Positions 33,338 to 43,126 of a stretch of DNA of 64,000 nucleotides are shown in pieces. Within the stretch, counting starts at the first letter, position 1, and the number at the start of each line of letters is the position of its first letter. This DNA comes from Bdellovibrio bacteriovorus str. Tiberius. Lineage in GTDB: Bacteria > Bdellovibrionota > Bdellovibrionia > Bdellovibrionales > Bdellovibrionaceae. The notes beneath the pieces were generated by a model. That model saw nothing but the letters and a program-made list of their open reading frames with translations. It searched no databases and was not told the origin of the DNA. The stretch spans positions 2,852,001-2,916,000 of the forward strand of contig NC_019567.1 in NCBI RefSeq assembly GCF_000317895.1, in the 5' to 3' direction. A program made the position numbers and the translations under genes.

Positions 33338-36300
33338 ATGGAACAACGGAACGTGATAGCCACCCTCACACTTCGATTTATTCGAAAGTCCCTGCTTTTA
33401 GCAGCCGCTTGTTTCATTTTGTCAGCCTGTACTTTGGATACGAGTCTTTTTGATTTAACTTCGGCCACCGGTGCAAGTTCACTTTTATGGGATGAAGACG
33501 CCTTAACGGACAATGGCGATCTGACAGCCAAGTGGATCCCGTCCGCAGACGCTCAGTTCGTGCAGCAGGAAGTTTTGTTCTTCAAAGGCCCGACCTGCGA
33601 CACCCCGATCCTTCCCCGCATCCAGCTGAGCAACACGGACACCACTGCCACTGCCGGCTTTGCCAAAGAAGACAGTGTTCAATACACCTTCCGCATCTTT
33701 TCACTGGATAGCGCCGGTAAAGTCATTGTTTCAAGCTGTTCTGAACCGATCACCTATGTGGCAGCCTTTTCCATTAACACCGCCACCAACGGTCTGATCA
33801 ATGAAAACAATTACACCGCAGTTCCGTTCTATGGAAACTGCGTGAATGGCTCTTCAATTGAAGTCTCCACTCTGACGGTTCCAGCCATTACGTCATTTAC
33901 GTGTGCAAACAAAACCTGGGCGCAGAATCTGGATTTAAGCGGTCTGACAAACATCTATAATGGAAACCTGATTTTCAAGGTGACTGCTCCGGGTGCTGCC
34001 GCCAAGGAATTTTACTATGTGATCGAAAAGGATATCGATCCACCGCTGATTGATATTACAAGCTCTCCAGGTATCAATCTGGCGAATCAGACAAACTATA
34101 CGGTGTCAGGAACTTGTTCTGAGTTCGGTAAATCCGTCAGCCTTGCCATCGGGACCGTCAATACTTCGGTGGATTGTTCTTCCGGTACTTTCACTAAAAC
34201 TTTGGATGTCAGTGGTTTGACGGGTTCGCCTGTCACGATCACGGCCACTCATCTGGATAAAGTCCTCAATAGCAGATCTGATACGGTCAACGTCCCTCGC
34301 AGCGTGGTGCCACCGACAGTGACATCCTTCACCATCAACAACGATGATGCGAGCACGGGATATTTAGCGGTGACCCTGAATATTGCCGCCACCAACGCCA
34401 CAGAAATGTACATCACCAACTCGGCAGGTTGTTCAGCTGGTGGTTCATGGCAGACTTATGCCACCACTGAAAACTGGACACTGGCGGCAAGTGACGTCAC
34501 AAACGTGGTTTATGCCAAATTCCGCGATGCCACAGGCAATGAATCCGTCTGTGTTACTGACTCGATTGTTCATGATTCGGGACTTGCCACCCCACCAGCA
34601 ATCACCTTCGACACTCCGGCCACTGCCACCTATGTGAACAGTTCAAACGTGACAAGCTTCACGGTCGGTGGAACTTGTAACAAGAACAACCGCTCCATCA
34701 CCTTTACCGGCCCCGGCGGCTGGACAGGCACAGGCACATGCCTTGGCACTTCTTATACAGCTATTTTGGACCTTTCCACCATTGCTCAAGGTGCGTTCAC
34801 GCTGACGGCAACACTGACTGACAGTCAGGGCAATTCGGCGTCGGCCAATTCCCCCAGCTACACCAAAGACACGGTGGCACCGACTGGAACTTTCAGCATC
34901 AACAATGGCGCCACAGACACTCTAAGTCTGAGCGCCACCATCAACAGTTCGATCGCAGGGGCTGCCCAGATGTACATCACCAACACCGCAGGCTGTTCCA
35001 GCGATGGTGTTTGGGAGGCCTATGCTGCATTTAAAGTCTGGACCTTATCCACCGCCGATGCCGTGAACACGGTCTATGCAAGATACCGTGATGCTGCGGG
35101 CAACCTGACGGCATGTTTGTCAGACACCATCACTCATTCATCCACCGCTCCGACAGTGTCCCTGGCGTCGCCATCAGCGGGAACTTACATTAACAATGCC
35201 AACAAAGCCTCGTTCACAGTTTCCGGAGCCTGCTCTGAAAACGGCAAAGTCGTGACGGTGCAACCAACAGGTGTTGCGGCGCAGACACCGACTTGCACCT
35301 CGGGTGCCTGGACTGCCACCTTCAACGTGACTTCTCCGGCGGATGGCTCCATTAGCTTTACAGTTAATCATTCACGTGCCACGGGTATCAATGCCCCTCA
35401 GGTCACAGCCTCTTTCACGAAAGACACGGTGGCGCCGACGTTGTCAGCCGTTGCCATCAACAGCGGAGATGCACTGACCGCCAACCTGAATGTGAACCTG
35501 ACGGCGACGACCACGGGCACGGAAATGTACATCACCAACAATGCCCTGTGTTTGACCGGCGGGACTTGGGAAACCGTGGCCTTCCCGAAAGCATGGACCC
35601 TCGCGACCGCCAACACCACCAATACGATTTATATTAAAACTCGTGATACCGCTCAGAATGAATCGTCGTGCCTTTCGGATTTTATTATTCACGACAACAT
35701 GATGCCGACATTGACGATCACCGGTCCTCCAGCGGGAAGCTATGTCAATATGTACAATGCGGCCTCGTTCCCCATCACCGGAACCTGTTCTGAATCCGGC
35801 GTTCTGATTTACGGCACCGTGGACGGCCAACCTGCGGCTGGCACTGGCGCGACCTATTGTAAAGACGGCTACTTTACGATGAATTATAATATCTTCTCAC
35901 TGCCAGAGACCGCGGCGACTCCTTACACCTTCACGCTGTCACTGACCCGTGCCAATGGCAATGTGGTCACAGCCAGTTCCTACTATTACTATGATAAAAC
36001 GCCACCTGCTGCCGTGACACTTTCCGGAGCCCCGGCTGGGACCAATGGCAGCCCGACTTTGAATGTGACTGTCAATGGAACTGCGGCAAGCTATCGTTAC
36101 TTCATTATCCCGCCGGGCGGAGCAGGCAACTGTCTTAGCGGATACACCGGAACCAGCTATCCACTTTCAACCCCAATCACGGACGCTTTGCCAGAAGTCG
36201 GCAATTACACCCTTTGTGTTCTGGGCTTTGATGATCACGAAAACGGCGCGATGAGTTCGACTTCCGCATCTTGGACACGTGATGCTCTGAAGTCCACTAT

Positions 36301-39109
36301 CAGCGGCTTCCCGACCGGAGTTTCGACAACCGCAACCTTGAATGTGACTGTCGCCGGAACAAACATCACTCAATATAAGTATGCCGTCATCACTTCAGGG
36401 ACTTGCGCGGCCGCCAGCTATTTCGCCGCAGCGGCAGTTGCCGCCCCTATCGCTTATAACGTTTCCGCCTTGCCCAATGGTCCGGTTACACTATGTGTGA
36501 TCGGTGGGGACACCTCCAATAACTTCCAGGATGTGGCCGTGGCCACCGAGACCTCGTGGATCAAAGACTCGGTCGTGACGTTGGCGATCACCTCGCCTTT
36601 GGTGAATCGAGTTCAAGAAGGCGAAACCAAAAACATCACCTTCACTCTTTCCGGATCCAAAACCTTTGATGTCATTGGTTACTATCGTGTGACCGGCGAT
36701 GCCACGTCCTCTGAGCGCAGCTTGACATCAGGCTCGTTCACGATCCCGGCGGGCTCGACATCGGTGTCAGTCCCTGTCACCTTCACCGCCAATCCGGCGG
36801 TCACTGGTGAACGTCTGATGAATGTTCACATGACCCACACCAACTCCCCGGCGGTGTGGATGGACGCCAAATATCAGGCACAGTATTTTATTGCCGATGC
36901 GGAAAAAAACCTCACAGCCCTTTCCCTGGCAATAAACTTTGCTCACGGATGCGTTGTTCTTAGTGACAACAGCCTGCGCTGCTGGGGGCACAATATCGCC
37001 ACCGGAAAATTGGGTCTTGGTCCGAGTGCGCCTACCTATCTGGACACCGCAGGACAAGTCGCCGGCACCAATTGGGCGACGGTGACCACCGGGCGCAACC
37101 ACACCTGCGCATTGACCACCGATGGCTACGTCTATTGCTGGGGGCAAAATACCTATTACCAAGTGGGTAACAACAGCACCACGACGGCTTATTCTCCAGT
37201 GGCGATTGACACCTCTACCACCTACCAATCCATCAGTGCCGGTGAAAATCACACCTGTGGCCTGACGACGGATAAAAAAATCAAATGCTGGGGTCGCAGT
37301 GATTACAGTCAAACAGGTTACGCGACCACGCAACAGGTTCCGGCCGTTGTTGACGCAACAACTGATTACAAGTTCGTGACTGCCAATGCCAGTGGAACCT
37401 GCGGCATCACGGAAGGAAAAAAACTTTATTGCTGGGGTAAAGGCACCTCTTGGGCTTTGGGGGACACCACGAATGTCACCAAAGGTATTCCAACAGCCAT
37501 TGACGCCACCAACGACTATAAATTTGTTTCCATGGGTTCTCATCACTCCTGCGCCATCAAAGATAACGGTGGACTGCGCTGCTGGGGCACCAATACCAAC
37601 GGACAAGTCGGTGACGGCACGACCGCGACAAAATCGGCTCCGGTGGACATCAACAGTTCCACTTCTTATATCTGGGTTTGGACAAATGATGATACGACAG
37701 CCGTGACCCCGAAAGGCACCACGTGCGCAATCACCGATGGCAATGTTTTGCAGTGCTGGGGTGTTAACGACAAAGGGCAACTTGGAGATGGAACCAGAAC
37801 CAACAGCAGTGCTCCAATCACCGCTGACGCTGGTCAGGCTTATTCAAAAGCTATTACGGTGGGTGAAAAAACCTGCGGGGTCACTTTGCAAGGTGCCGTG
37901 AAATGTTGGGGTCAGTTGAAAAATGATGTGCGTGGCTTTGCGACCGCTGGTTTTGGATACGGCAACTACTATGCGGGATACACAAAAATCTCAAATGACC
38001 TTGGGTCTTATAACTTCTCTTCTTTAGGGTTCTCTTATCTCAATACCGAAGGCTATGCCCAGACTTGCGGGATCAGCACAGGTAAGCTGTATTGCTGGGG
38101 ATCCGCTGGAGGCTCATTCGGTGATGGTACCTATGTGACCAGAAGATCCGGCCCTGTGATGATGGATCCGACATCCAACTACTCTGCATTACCTTATCAG
38201 CACGATCAAATGAACAACTGCGCCATCACGACCTTGGGCACTTTGAAGTGTTGGGGCACCAATACCAACGGAGCCATCGGTACTGCGGCGGCCGTCGGCG
38301 GCAGCGCCTCCACCCCACAAGTGGCCGACAAATTCAATTCATATACATCTGCGGTCATGCGTGGCTCTGCCACTTGTGCGATCACCACCAACGGCGTCCT
38401 GCGCTGTACAGGATCCAACACCACGGGAAAACTGGGTGACGGAACCACGACAAATATTTCCGAATTCAAAACCATTGACGCCGGAGTGTACTATCGCCAT
38501 GTGGCTCTGGGCTTTAACTATGGTTGCGGCATCACCTCGGACTATCACTTGAAGTGCTGGGGAACCAATGCTGTTGGTCAGTTGGGTACAGGCAACACCA
38601 CGACCTACCTCACTCCCACCCGCATTGACGGTACCGAAACGTACAAAGCAATCAGCATCGAGGAAGTTAGAGCCTGCGCCATCACAACCGGGAACAAGTT
38701 GAAATGCTGGGGTTCGGGAGCTCTGGGCGATGGCACATCCAGCTCGAATGTACCAAAGGCAATTGACAGTGCGACGGACTATTCAGACATCTCAATCAGC
38801 AACAATCTGGCTTGTGGTATCCGCACGGACGGCGTCGCAAAATGCTGGGGTGGCGGAGGTCTGCTGTCGATACCGAATGAAAGCGGTTCCTCGACGGTCT
38901 ACCCGACTCCGTTGATTTATGATTCCGGCCGGGCGTATTCGAAAATATACATCGCCAACAGTACCGTTTGCGGGCAGCTGATGGATGGTTCGTACCGTTG
39001 TGCCGGCATCAACGGCGGGATCTTTGGTATGGCCGAGCCAACAATCAATTACTTCAGCTCGGTTATCATCTGGAGCACGCCGGCCTACATCCACAAGTGG
39101 CTCTATTAA
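33338..39109 (+). CDS. Giant lipoprotein with Ig-like, Calx-beta-like and 14 RCC1 repeats
   Basis: A protein of 1923 residues. The lipobox LSAC at residue 31 predicts lipid attachment. Residues about 40-1080 are repeated Ig-like units marked by AxMYITNxAGC, KDTVAPT and SITHxS-type strings. A Calx-beta-like segment is at about 1080-1180 (VNRVQEGETKNITFTLSG). From about 1195 to the end, 14 units of the form HTCALTTDGYVYCWGQN occur, an RCC1-type beta propeller count of two sevens. Each unit has a pair of Cys. The protein is probably displayed on the cell surface as an adhesin or binding platform. Three in-frame Ig blocks are very similar to each other, consistent with internal duplication. Confidence 0.92.
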   Translation: MEQRNVIATLTLRFIRKSLLLAAACFILSACTLDTSLFDLTSATGASSLLWDEDALTDNGDLTAKWIPSADAQFVQQEVLFFKGPTCDTPILPRIQLSNTDTTATAGFAKEDSVQYTFRIFSLDSAGKVIVSSCSEPITYVAAFSINTATNGLINENNYTAVPFYGNCVNGSSIEVSTLTVPAITSFTCANKTWAQNLDLSGLTNIYNGNLIFKVTAPGAAAKEFYYVIEKDIDPPLIDITSSPGINLANQTNYTVSGTCSEFGKSVSLAIGTVNTSVDCSSGTFTKTLDVSGLTGSPVTITATHLDKVLNSRSDTVNVPRSVVPPTVTSFTINNDDASTGYLAVTLNIAATNATEMYITNSAGCSAGGSWQTYATTENWTLAASDVTNVVYAKFRDATGNESVCVTDSIVHDSGLATPPAITFDTPATATYVNSSNVTSFTVGGTCNKNNRSITFTGPGGWTGTGTCLGTSYTAILDLSTIAQGAFTLTATLTDSQGNSASANSPSYTKDTVAPTGTFSINNGATDTLSLSATINSSIAGAAQMYITNTAGCSSDGVWEAYAAFKVWTLSTADAVNTVYARYRDAAGNLTACLSDTITHSSTAPTVSLASPSAGTYINNANKASFTVSGACSENGKVVTVQPTGVAAQTPTCTSGAWTATFNVTSPADGSISFTVNHSRATGINAPQVTASFTKDTVAPTLSAVAINSGDALTANLNVNLTATTTGTEMYITNNALCLTGGTWETVAFPKAWTLATANTTNTIYIKTRDTAQNESSCLSDFIIHDNMMPTLTITGPPAGSYVNMYNAASFPITGTCSESGVLIYGTVDGQPAAGTGATYCKDGYFTMNYNIFSLPETAATPYTFTLSLTRANGNVVTASSYYYYDKTPPAAVTLSGAPAGTNGSPTLNVTVNGTAASYRYFIIPPGGAGNCLSGYTGTSYPLSTPITDALPEVGNYTLCVLGFDDHENGAMSSTSASWTRDALKSTISGFPTGVSTTATLNVTVAGTNITQYKYAVITSGTCAAASYFAAAAVAAPIAYNVSALPNGPVTLCVIGGDTSNNFQDVAVATETSWIKDSVVTLAITSPLVNRVQEGETKNITFTLSGSKTFDVIGYYRVTGDATSSERSLTSGSFTIPAGSTSVSVPVTFTANPAVTGERLMNVHMTHTNSPAVWMDAKYQAQYFIADAEKNLTALSLAINFAHGCVVLSDNSLRCWGHNIATGKLGLGPSAPTYLDTAGQVAGTNWATVTTGRNHTCALTTDGYVYCWGQNTYYQVGNNSTTTAYSPVAIDTSTTYQSISAGENHTCGLTTDKKIKCWGRSDYSQTGYATTQQVPAVVDATTDYKFVTANASGTCGITEGKKLYCWGKGTSWALGDTTNVTKGIPTAIDATNDYKFVSMGSHHSCAIKDNGGLRCWGTNTNGQVGDGTTATKSAPVDINSSTSYIWVWTNDDTTAVTPKGTTCAITDGNVLQCWGVNDKGQLGDGTRTNSSAPITADAGQAYSKAITVGEKTCGVTLQGAVKCWGQLKNDVRGFATAGFGYGNYYAGYTKISNDLGSYNFSSLGFSYLNTEGYAQTCGISTGKLYCWGSAGGSFGDGTYVTRRSGPVMMDPTSNYSALPYQHDQMNNCAITTLGTLKCWGTNTNGAIGTAAAVGGSASTPQVADKFNSYTSAVMRGSATCAITTNGVLRCTGSNTTGKLGDGTTTNISEFKTIDAGVYYRHVALGFNYGCGITSDYHLKCWGTNAVGQLGTGNTTTYLTPTRIDGTETYKAISIEEVRACAITTGNKLKCWGSGALGDGTSSSNVPKAIDSATDYSDISISNNLACGIRTDGVAKCWGGGGLLSIPNESGSSTVYPTPLIYDSGRAYSKIYIANSTVCGQLMDGSYRCAGINGGIFGMAEPTINYFSSVIIWSTPAYIHKWLY

Positions 39110-40072
39110 TTAAACACGTCTGATCTGGAACTTTCGCTTGTATTCACCAGGAGTAAGCCCCACGCAGCGCTTGAAGGCCTTTCTGAACTGTGCCTCATCA
39201 TCAAATCCCAGTTTGTCACAGATTTCCTTCACTGATTTTTCAGTGGAGGTCAGAAGCGCCCCAGCCTGCTTAAGTTTGATCATTCTGAAAAACCGCGCCG
39301 GAGTCCAGTTCACATCTTCGCGCAACTTTCGGGAAAGAGTCTTGGTCGATATTCCCAGGCTTTCTGCAACGGCCGACAGGCGAATGTCCCGAACCGCCGT
39401 CTTTTCCACAAAACGACGGATTTGATCCAAGCGCTCCCGGCCTGTCAGACTTTCCAGTTCATAAAATGGATTGTTGGCATTGAACTGAACCGGTGTCATC
39501 AGGTACTTCTGAATTTCAGCAAAGGCCTTGCTTCCAACAGTCTGAGACACGAGATGGGAATACAGCGGATAAAATCCATTGGCCCCTGCGGCAGTCATGT
39601 CGCTCACATCCCCGGCGGAAATTTGATTAAACTGCCACTGCACTTTTGGAAAAGCTCCTACCAGTTCCTGCGCCAGCCACCAGCTGGCCGTGGCACTTTT
39701 TTTCGACAGTCGCTGGGTAGAGGCATGAAAGACACTTCCAGTGCAGTAGCTGTACAAAGACTTCTTTTTTGGGACACGGTCTAAAAATTCCTGCAGATTT
39801 TTATTAGCGGCGACTCCCCGACGAACACTTTCAACGGACCAAGCCCAAAATCCCGGAATGATAAGAACGTCATAATCAAAATCACGAATGGCAGATTCAG
39901 GAGTAATTTTCACTCCATGCGCACAGGTCACGGCGCTGCTGGATAAACCCACAAGCTTTGCTTCAAACAGATTTTTCCCGGTCACGGTATTGGCTGCTTT
40001 CAAAAAGTCCAACCCTGTAAACAGCCCTGCTGGCATGCACGACGGATAAATGAAAAGCCCCACTTTAAGCAT
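39110..40072 (-). CDS. GlxA-type regulator: DJ-1/PfpI domain plus AraC helix-turn-helix
   Basis: A protein of 320 residues from the ATG at 40072. The N-terminal domain (about 1-190) is of the DJ-1/PfpI class: KVGLFIYPSCMPAG, DVLIIPGFW and LYSYCTGSVFHAS with the nucleophile-elbow Cys. The C-terminal domain has two AraC-type motifs, LSAVAESLGISTKTLSRKL and KEICDKLGFDDEAQFRKAFKR, ending with GLTPGEYKRKF. The divergent metallo-hydrolase gene at 40180 and the strong operator between them suggest that this gene controls it. Confidence 0.93.
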   Translation of the reverse strand: MLKVGLFIYPSCMPAGLFTGLDFLKAANTVTGKNLFEAKLVGLSSSAVTCAHGVKITPESAIRDFDYDVLIIPGFWAWSVESVRRGVAANKNLQEFLDRVPKKKSLYSYCTGSVFHASTQRLSKKSATASWWLAQELVGAFPKVQWQFNQISAGDVSDMTAAGANGFYPLYSHLVSQTVGSKAFAEIQKYLMTPVQFNANNPFYELESLTGRERLDQIRRFVEKTAVRDIRLSAVAESLGISTKTLSRKLREDVNWTPARFFRMIKLKQAGALLTSTEKSVKEICDKLGFDDEAQFRKAFKRCVGLTPGEYKRKFQIRRV

Positions 40073-40093
40073 AAACACCCTGTTTCAGGAAAA

Positions 40094-40133
40094 GTCCTAA
40101 AAAGACATATTAATGTCCATTTAGGACATATTA
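40094..40133. promoter_or_regulatory. Operator with two direct repeats and an inverted repeat
   Basis: GACATATTA occurs at 40104-40112 and again at 40125-40133, exactly 21 bp apart (two helical turns), as AraC-family dimers prefer. The arms GTCCTAAA (40094-40101) and TTTAGGAC (40120-40127) form a perfect inverted repeat around the first copy. It lies between the divergent gene starts. Confidence 0.75.
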
Positions 40134-40179
40134 CCAGACAGGCCTGTGCTGCACAATAGATCCATACCAAGGAGATCAC

Positions 40180-40974
40180 ATGAAGATCCGTCAAATCCGC
40201 AACGCCACTGTTTTATTGGACTATGGGTTTGCAAAAATTCTGGTCGACCCGATGCTGGCTCGCCAAGGCAGCATTCCCAGCTTAAAGTATCTGACAATGA
40301 ACCGTCGCAGAAATCCCTTGGTGGAATTGCCCGCAGGAACGGATGAAGTGTTGGAAACAGTGACTCATGTTCTGATCACTCACTGCCAAAAAGGCCACTT
40401 CGATCATCTGGACCGTGCCGGTGCCCGCTGGATTCGCAGAAACTCAATTCCAATTTTATGTTCGGAAGACGACACATCCTATTTGGATAAATACCGCCTT
40501 CCCGCCACCAGTCTGAAAAAAAATACTGACAACCCTTTCCTCCAAGGCACCATCACGTTGATTCCGTGCCTGCATGGTCGGGGCCTGGTGGGAGCTATGA
40601 TGGCCCATGGATACGGATACATACTGAAGTTTCCCAACCAACCCACAGTCTATGTGGTGGGTGATTCAACCCTGAGCCCCCCGGTGAAGGAAGCCCTTAA
40701 AACCCATCAGCCTGACATCGTGATCATGCCCGGCGGCGGTGCCCAATTTGATATTGGTGGCGAAATCATCATGAGCGAACAAGACATCGGCCCCGTCTCG
40801 GAACTTTTTGGCGGAACCATCCTGGTCAATCACCTGGAGGCCTTGGATCACTGCCCCACCAGCCGACAGCAGGTGTATGACATCCGTAAAAAACTGAATA
40901 TCGAAAACCGCGTGCTGGCGCCTTTAGACGGAGAAGAACTGACCTTTCCTCAAAACACTTCAAACATGGAATAG
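40180..40974 (+). CDS. MBL-fold metallo-hydrolase (UlaG-like) with unusual metal motif
   Basis: A protein of 264 residues starting with AAGGAGA upstream. It has the beta-strand VLLDYGFAKILVDPML, then a metal site written ITHCQKGHFDHLD, where the usual THxHxDH has three extra residues between the first and second His. Later ligands appear in VVGDSTLSPP and in LVNHLEALDH. The substrate is unknown; UlaG-like proteins hydrolyse lactones or phosphodiesters. It is divergent from, and probably controlled by, the GlxA-type regulator. Confidence 0.82.
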   Translation: MKIRQIRNATVLLDYGFAKILVDPMLARQGSIPSLKYLTMNRRRNPLVELPAGTDEVLETVTHVLITHCQKGHFDHLDRAGARWIRRNSIPILCSEDDTSYLDKYRLPATSLKKNTDNPFLQGTITLIPCLHGRGLVGAMMAHGYGYILKFPNQPTVYVVGDSTLSPPVKEALKTHQPDIVIMPGGGAQFDIGGEIIMSEQDIGPVSELFGGTILVNHLEALDHCPTSRQQVYDIRKKLNIENRVLAPLDGEELTFPQNTSNME

Positions 40975-41001
40975 AATGGAATCTTGTGCTAAGCTCTGTG
41001 A

Positions 41002-41607
41002 ATGCTGAATAAATTCTTTCCTGATCAATCATTTAAGGCCCTGTTGTTTGACTTTGACGGCACCGTTGCCGACACCATGCCAGCACATCTGGCGGCATGG
41101 AACAAAGCCTTGGACAAATATGATCTGTCTTTGAGCCGTGATCAGCACATGTCCTGGGCCGGGCGCCCCACGGCTCGCATCGTCGAGATGATGAACCAAC
41201 TGCACAAGACGGACATCAATCCCGAACAGTTTGTAAAAGAAAAAGAAGCCCACTATCTGGCGTCTTTAGGCGACGTCACCACTATCAAGTCTGTCATGGA
41301 AATCATCCAGCACTATCACGGGCAGATTCCCATGGCGATCGTCACCGGCAGCCGCCGCAAGATTGTTGAACTGACGATGAACCAATTGGGTATTCAGAAG
41401 TACTTCGACACTTTGGTGTGCGCTGAGGATTACACTCAAGGAAAACCCGCACCGGATTGCTTCTTAATGGCCGCTGCAAAGATCCAAATTGCGCCGGCGG
41501 ACTGCCTGGCTTTTGAAGACGCTGTTTTGGGGATTGAAGCCGCTCACACCGCAAATATGAACTGCCTGAAAGTCACTGACGACCACAGCCTTGTTCACAC
41601 TCGCTAA
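41002..41607 (+). CDS. HAD-superfamily phosphatase, beta-phosphoglucomutase-like
   Basis: A protein of 201 residues. HAD motif I is LLFDFDGTVADTMPAH, with the nucleophile Asp at about 14, and the second motif is IVTGSRR. Motif III/IV are visible as GKPAPDCFLMAA and FEDAVLGIEAAH. The helical cap after motif I matches the subfamily that includes YqaB and GPH. The likely reaction is removal of phosphate from a small sugar phosphate such as fructose-1-phosphate, but the substrate is not determined by sequence. Its stop overlaps by 4 bases the convergent hydrolase gene. Confidence 0.9.
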   Translation: MLNKFFPDQSFKALLFDFDGTVADTMPAHLAAWNKALDKYDLSLSRDQHMSWAGRPTARIVEMMNQLHKTDINPEQFVKEKEAHYLASLGDVTTIKSVMEIIQHYHGQIPMAIVTGSRRKIVELTMNQLGIQKYFDTLVCAEDYTQGKPAPDCFLMAAAKIQIAPADCLAFEDAVLGIEAAHTANMNCLKVTDDHSLVHTR

Positions 41608-42583
41608 GGAATTTTCAACGAAGGCAGCAACAGACGAAGCAACGCTGTCGTTGTTTGTGCTTTGTCGTAGTGTTGATACGGAATATTCACAACAGTTTCC
41701 CCGTGATCGACCCCATCCAGACGGACAAAATCCACATTGGGAAGTTTGGAGCTTTCAAAAGGCACCATCCCGTCACTTAGATCATACGGTCCTGAATAAA
41801 GTCGCACCACACACTGACCAAAGACTTTTTCCAGACACCCCATCGCCATAATATTGACGGCCGGAGTGAACAAACTTTTATGCCCGTTTACAACCCCACC
41901 AACGGTGATCATGGGAATACTGGTAATGGCAGTGATCGCTTCGCTGTTTTCTTTCATAAACTTGGACCGGCTGGCGATGCCCAAATAACGAATGGTGTCT
42001 GGCGAAGTGTTAAAGAACGGAATCACCGTGCCCAGCAGTTTATCCAGATAAATTGGATTATCAAAATACGCATCCGCAATCGGCGAGCCTTTGAAAGGGC
42101 TTTGCAAGAACATGATCCCCGCCACAGTGTCCCTGTGAATTGGCGAATCCACCAATTCCTCAAGAAGCGCCAACCCACCTAAAGAATGAGTCAGAAACAC
42201 CGCTTTTCTGTTCGCAGCAGCGGACTGATTCAACGCTGCCCGGATATTTACTTTGATTTCAGAAACGGATTTGGAAGAGCTGGAAAGCCTGACCGAATTG
42301 AATTTATAAACATTCTTCAGCAGCGCTTGCTGCTCGCCCAGATAGTCGCCCGTCAGGCGGGCAAAACTGACCGAGGATCGGTCGTCCTCTTTCAGGAAAG
42401 CTTCAGATAAAATTCCAGGCACCAAGTAAAAATCAAACTGGCGAAGCAAACTTTGTTCTTCGGATCCAAGTTGACCTTGGTGGTAGGTTTGATGAAAGCT
42501 TTCAGTCAGATCTGCCGCAAAAAGGCCCGGACTTATCAAAAGCCCATAATCGCCAATAAAATAGTTTTAAGCCATTTTTGCAC
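41604..42583 (-). CDS. Exported alpha/beta hydrolase with an apparent frameshift in its signal peptide
   Basis: The body (311 residues, from about 42539) has the lipase nucleophile elbow THSLGGLALLEEL and a late catalytic-His segment RLDGVDHGE. The frame as it stands starts at a TTG with no ribosome site, beginning ISPGLFAADL. In the other frame a GTG at 42583, with AGG upstream, reads MQKWLKTILLAIMGF and then stops. One extra T in the run at 42538-42541 (minus strand) would join these into a normal signal peptide, MQKWLKTILLAIMGF-LISPGLFA-ADL. Either a deletion has occurred or the assembly is in error. Lipase or esterase activity is likely. Confidence 0.8.
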
Positions 42584-42619
42584 CACTACCTACACTTAGC
42601 TCAAACCGTGCCAACTATT

Positions 42620-43033
42620 TTAGGGCTTTCCGAAGCGGGCTTTTAGATAACTCCAGCCGTCGGTGCACCAAAGGGCCCAGGCCACCAGGACGGGCTGAAA
42701 GAACAACCGAATCAGTCTGGCCGTGTCGGTATTCAAACCAAAGGCATCGATCTGATAAACGTATTGATTGATATTCCCGGGAAAGATCGCAATAAAGAAC
42801 AAAGCCCCGACGACTCCGACCTGTGCTTTGTAACGGGTCAGGAACAGGAAGCTTAGACCCAGCAGGATCTCAACAATCCCCGAGGCCACGACAACAAAAT
42901 CAGGATCCAAAGGCTGCCATTTCGGCACTTGCGCCAAAAATTCGGTGCGAAGCCAGGTTAAATGACCGGAACCTGCATAAACCAGAAACGCGCCAAGCAA
43001 AATTCGAAGAGCCAGTTTGATTTGAGATTTCAT
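42620..43033 (-). CDS. DoxX family membrane protein
   Basis: A protein of 137 residues with four predicted membrane segments, including LALRILLGAFLVYAGSGHL and VASGIVEILLGLSFLFL. The motif pattern (AGSGHLTWLR near residue 22 and the central G-x-EI) fits the DoxX/SURF4 group. It is downstream of norZ and separated from it by a terminator-like hairpin, so it may be an independent or read-through gene. Family members have been tied to redox or lipid functions, but no reaction is known. Confidence 0.85.
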   Translation of the reverse strand: MKSQIKLALRILLGAFLVYAGSGHLTWLRTEFLAQVPKWQPLDPDFVVVASGIVEILLGLSFLFLTRYKAQVGVVGALFFIAIFPGNINQYVYQIDAFGLNTDTARLIRLFFQPVLVAWALWCTDGWSYLKARFGKP

Positions 43034-43089
43034 TGCGGGATTCCTTTATACCTAATTTCTATCAGGCGAAACCCCAAAGGAGAAGAACA

Positions 43090-43120
43090 AAGAGGCTCTT
43101 TGCCTTTACAAAGAGCCCCG
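43090..43120 (-). terminator. Terminator-like hairpin after norZ
   Basis: GGCTCTTTG and CAAAGAGCC pair perfectly with a 6-base loop, and the minus-strand flank reads TCTTTGTTCTT, a T-rich tail. Confidence 0.7.
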
Positions 43121-43126
43121 CTAACT

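Noticed and set aside
42599-42613. TGGCACGGTTTGAGC, a sigma-54-like match upstream of the alpha/beta hydrolase
   Set aside because: The -12 element has GAGC instead of TTGC and the predicted start would fall in the ribosome site; no enhancer palindrome is seen.
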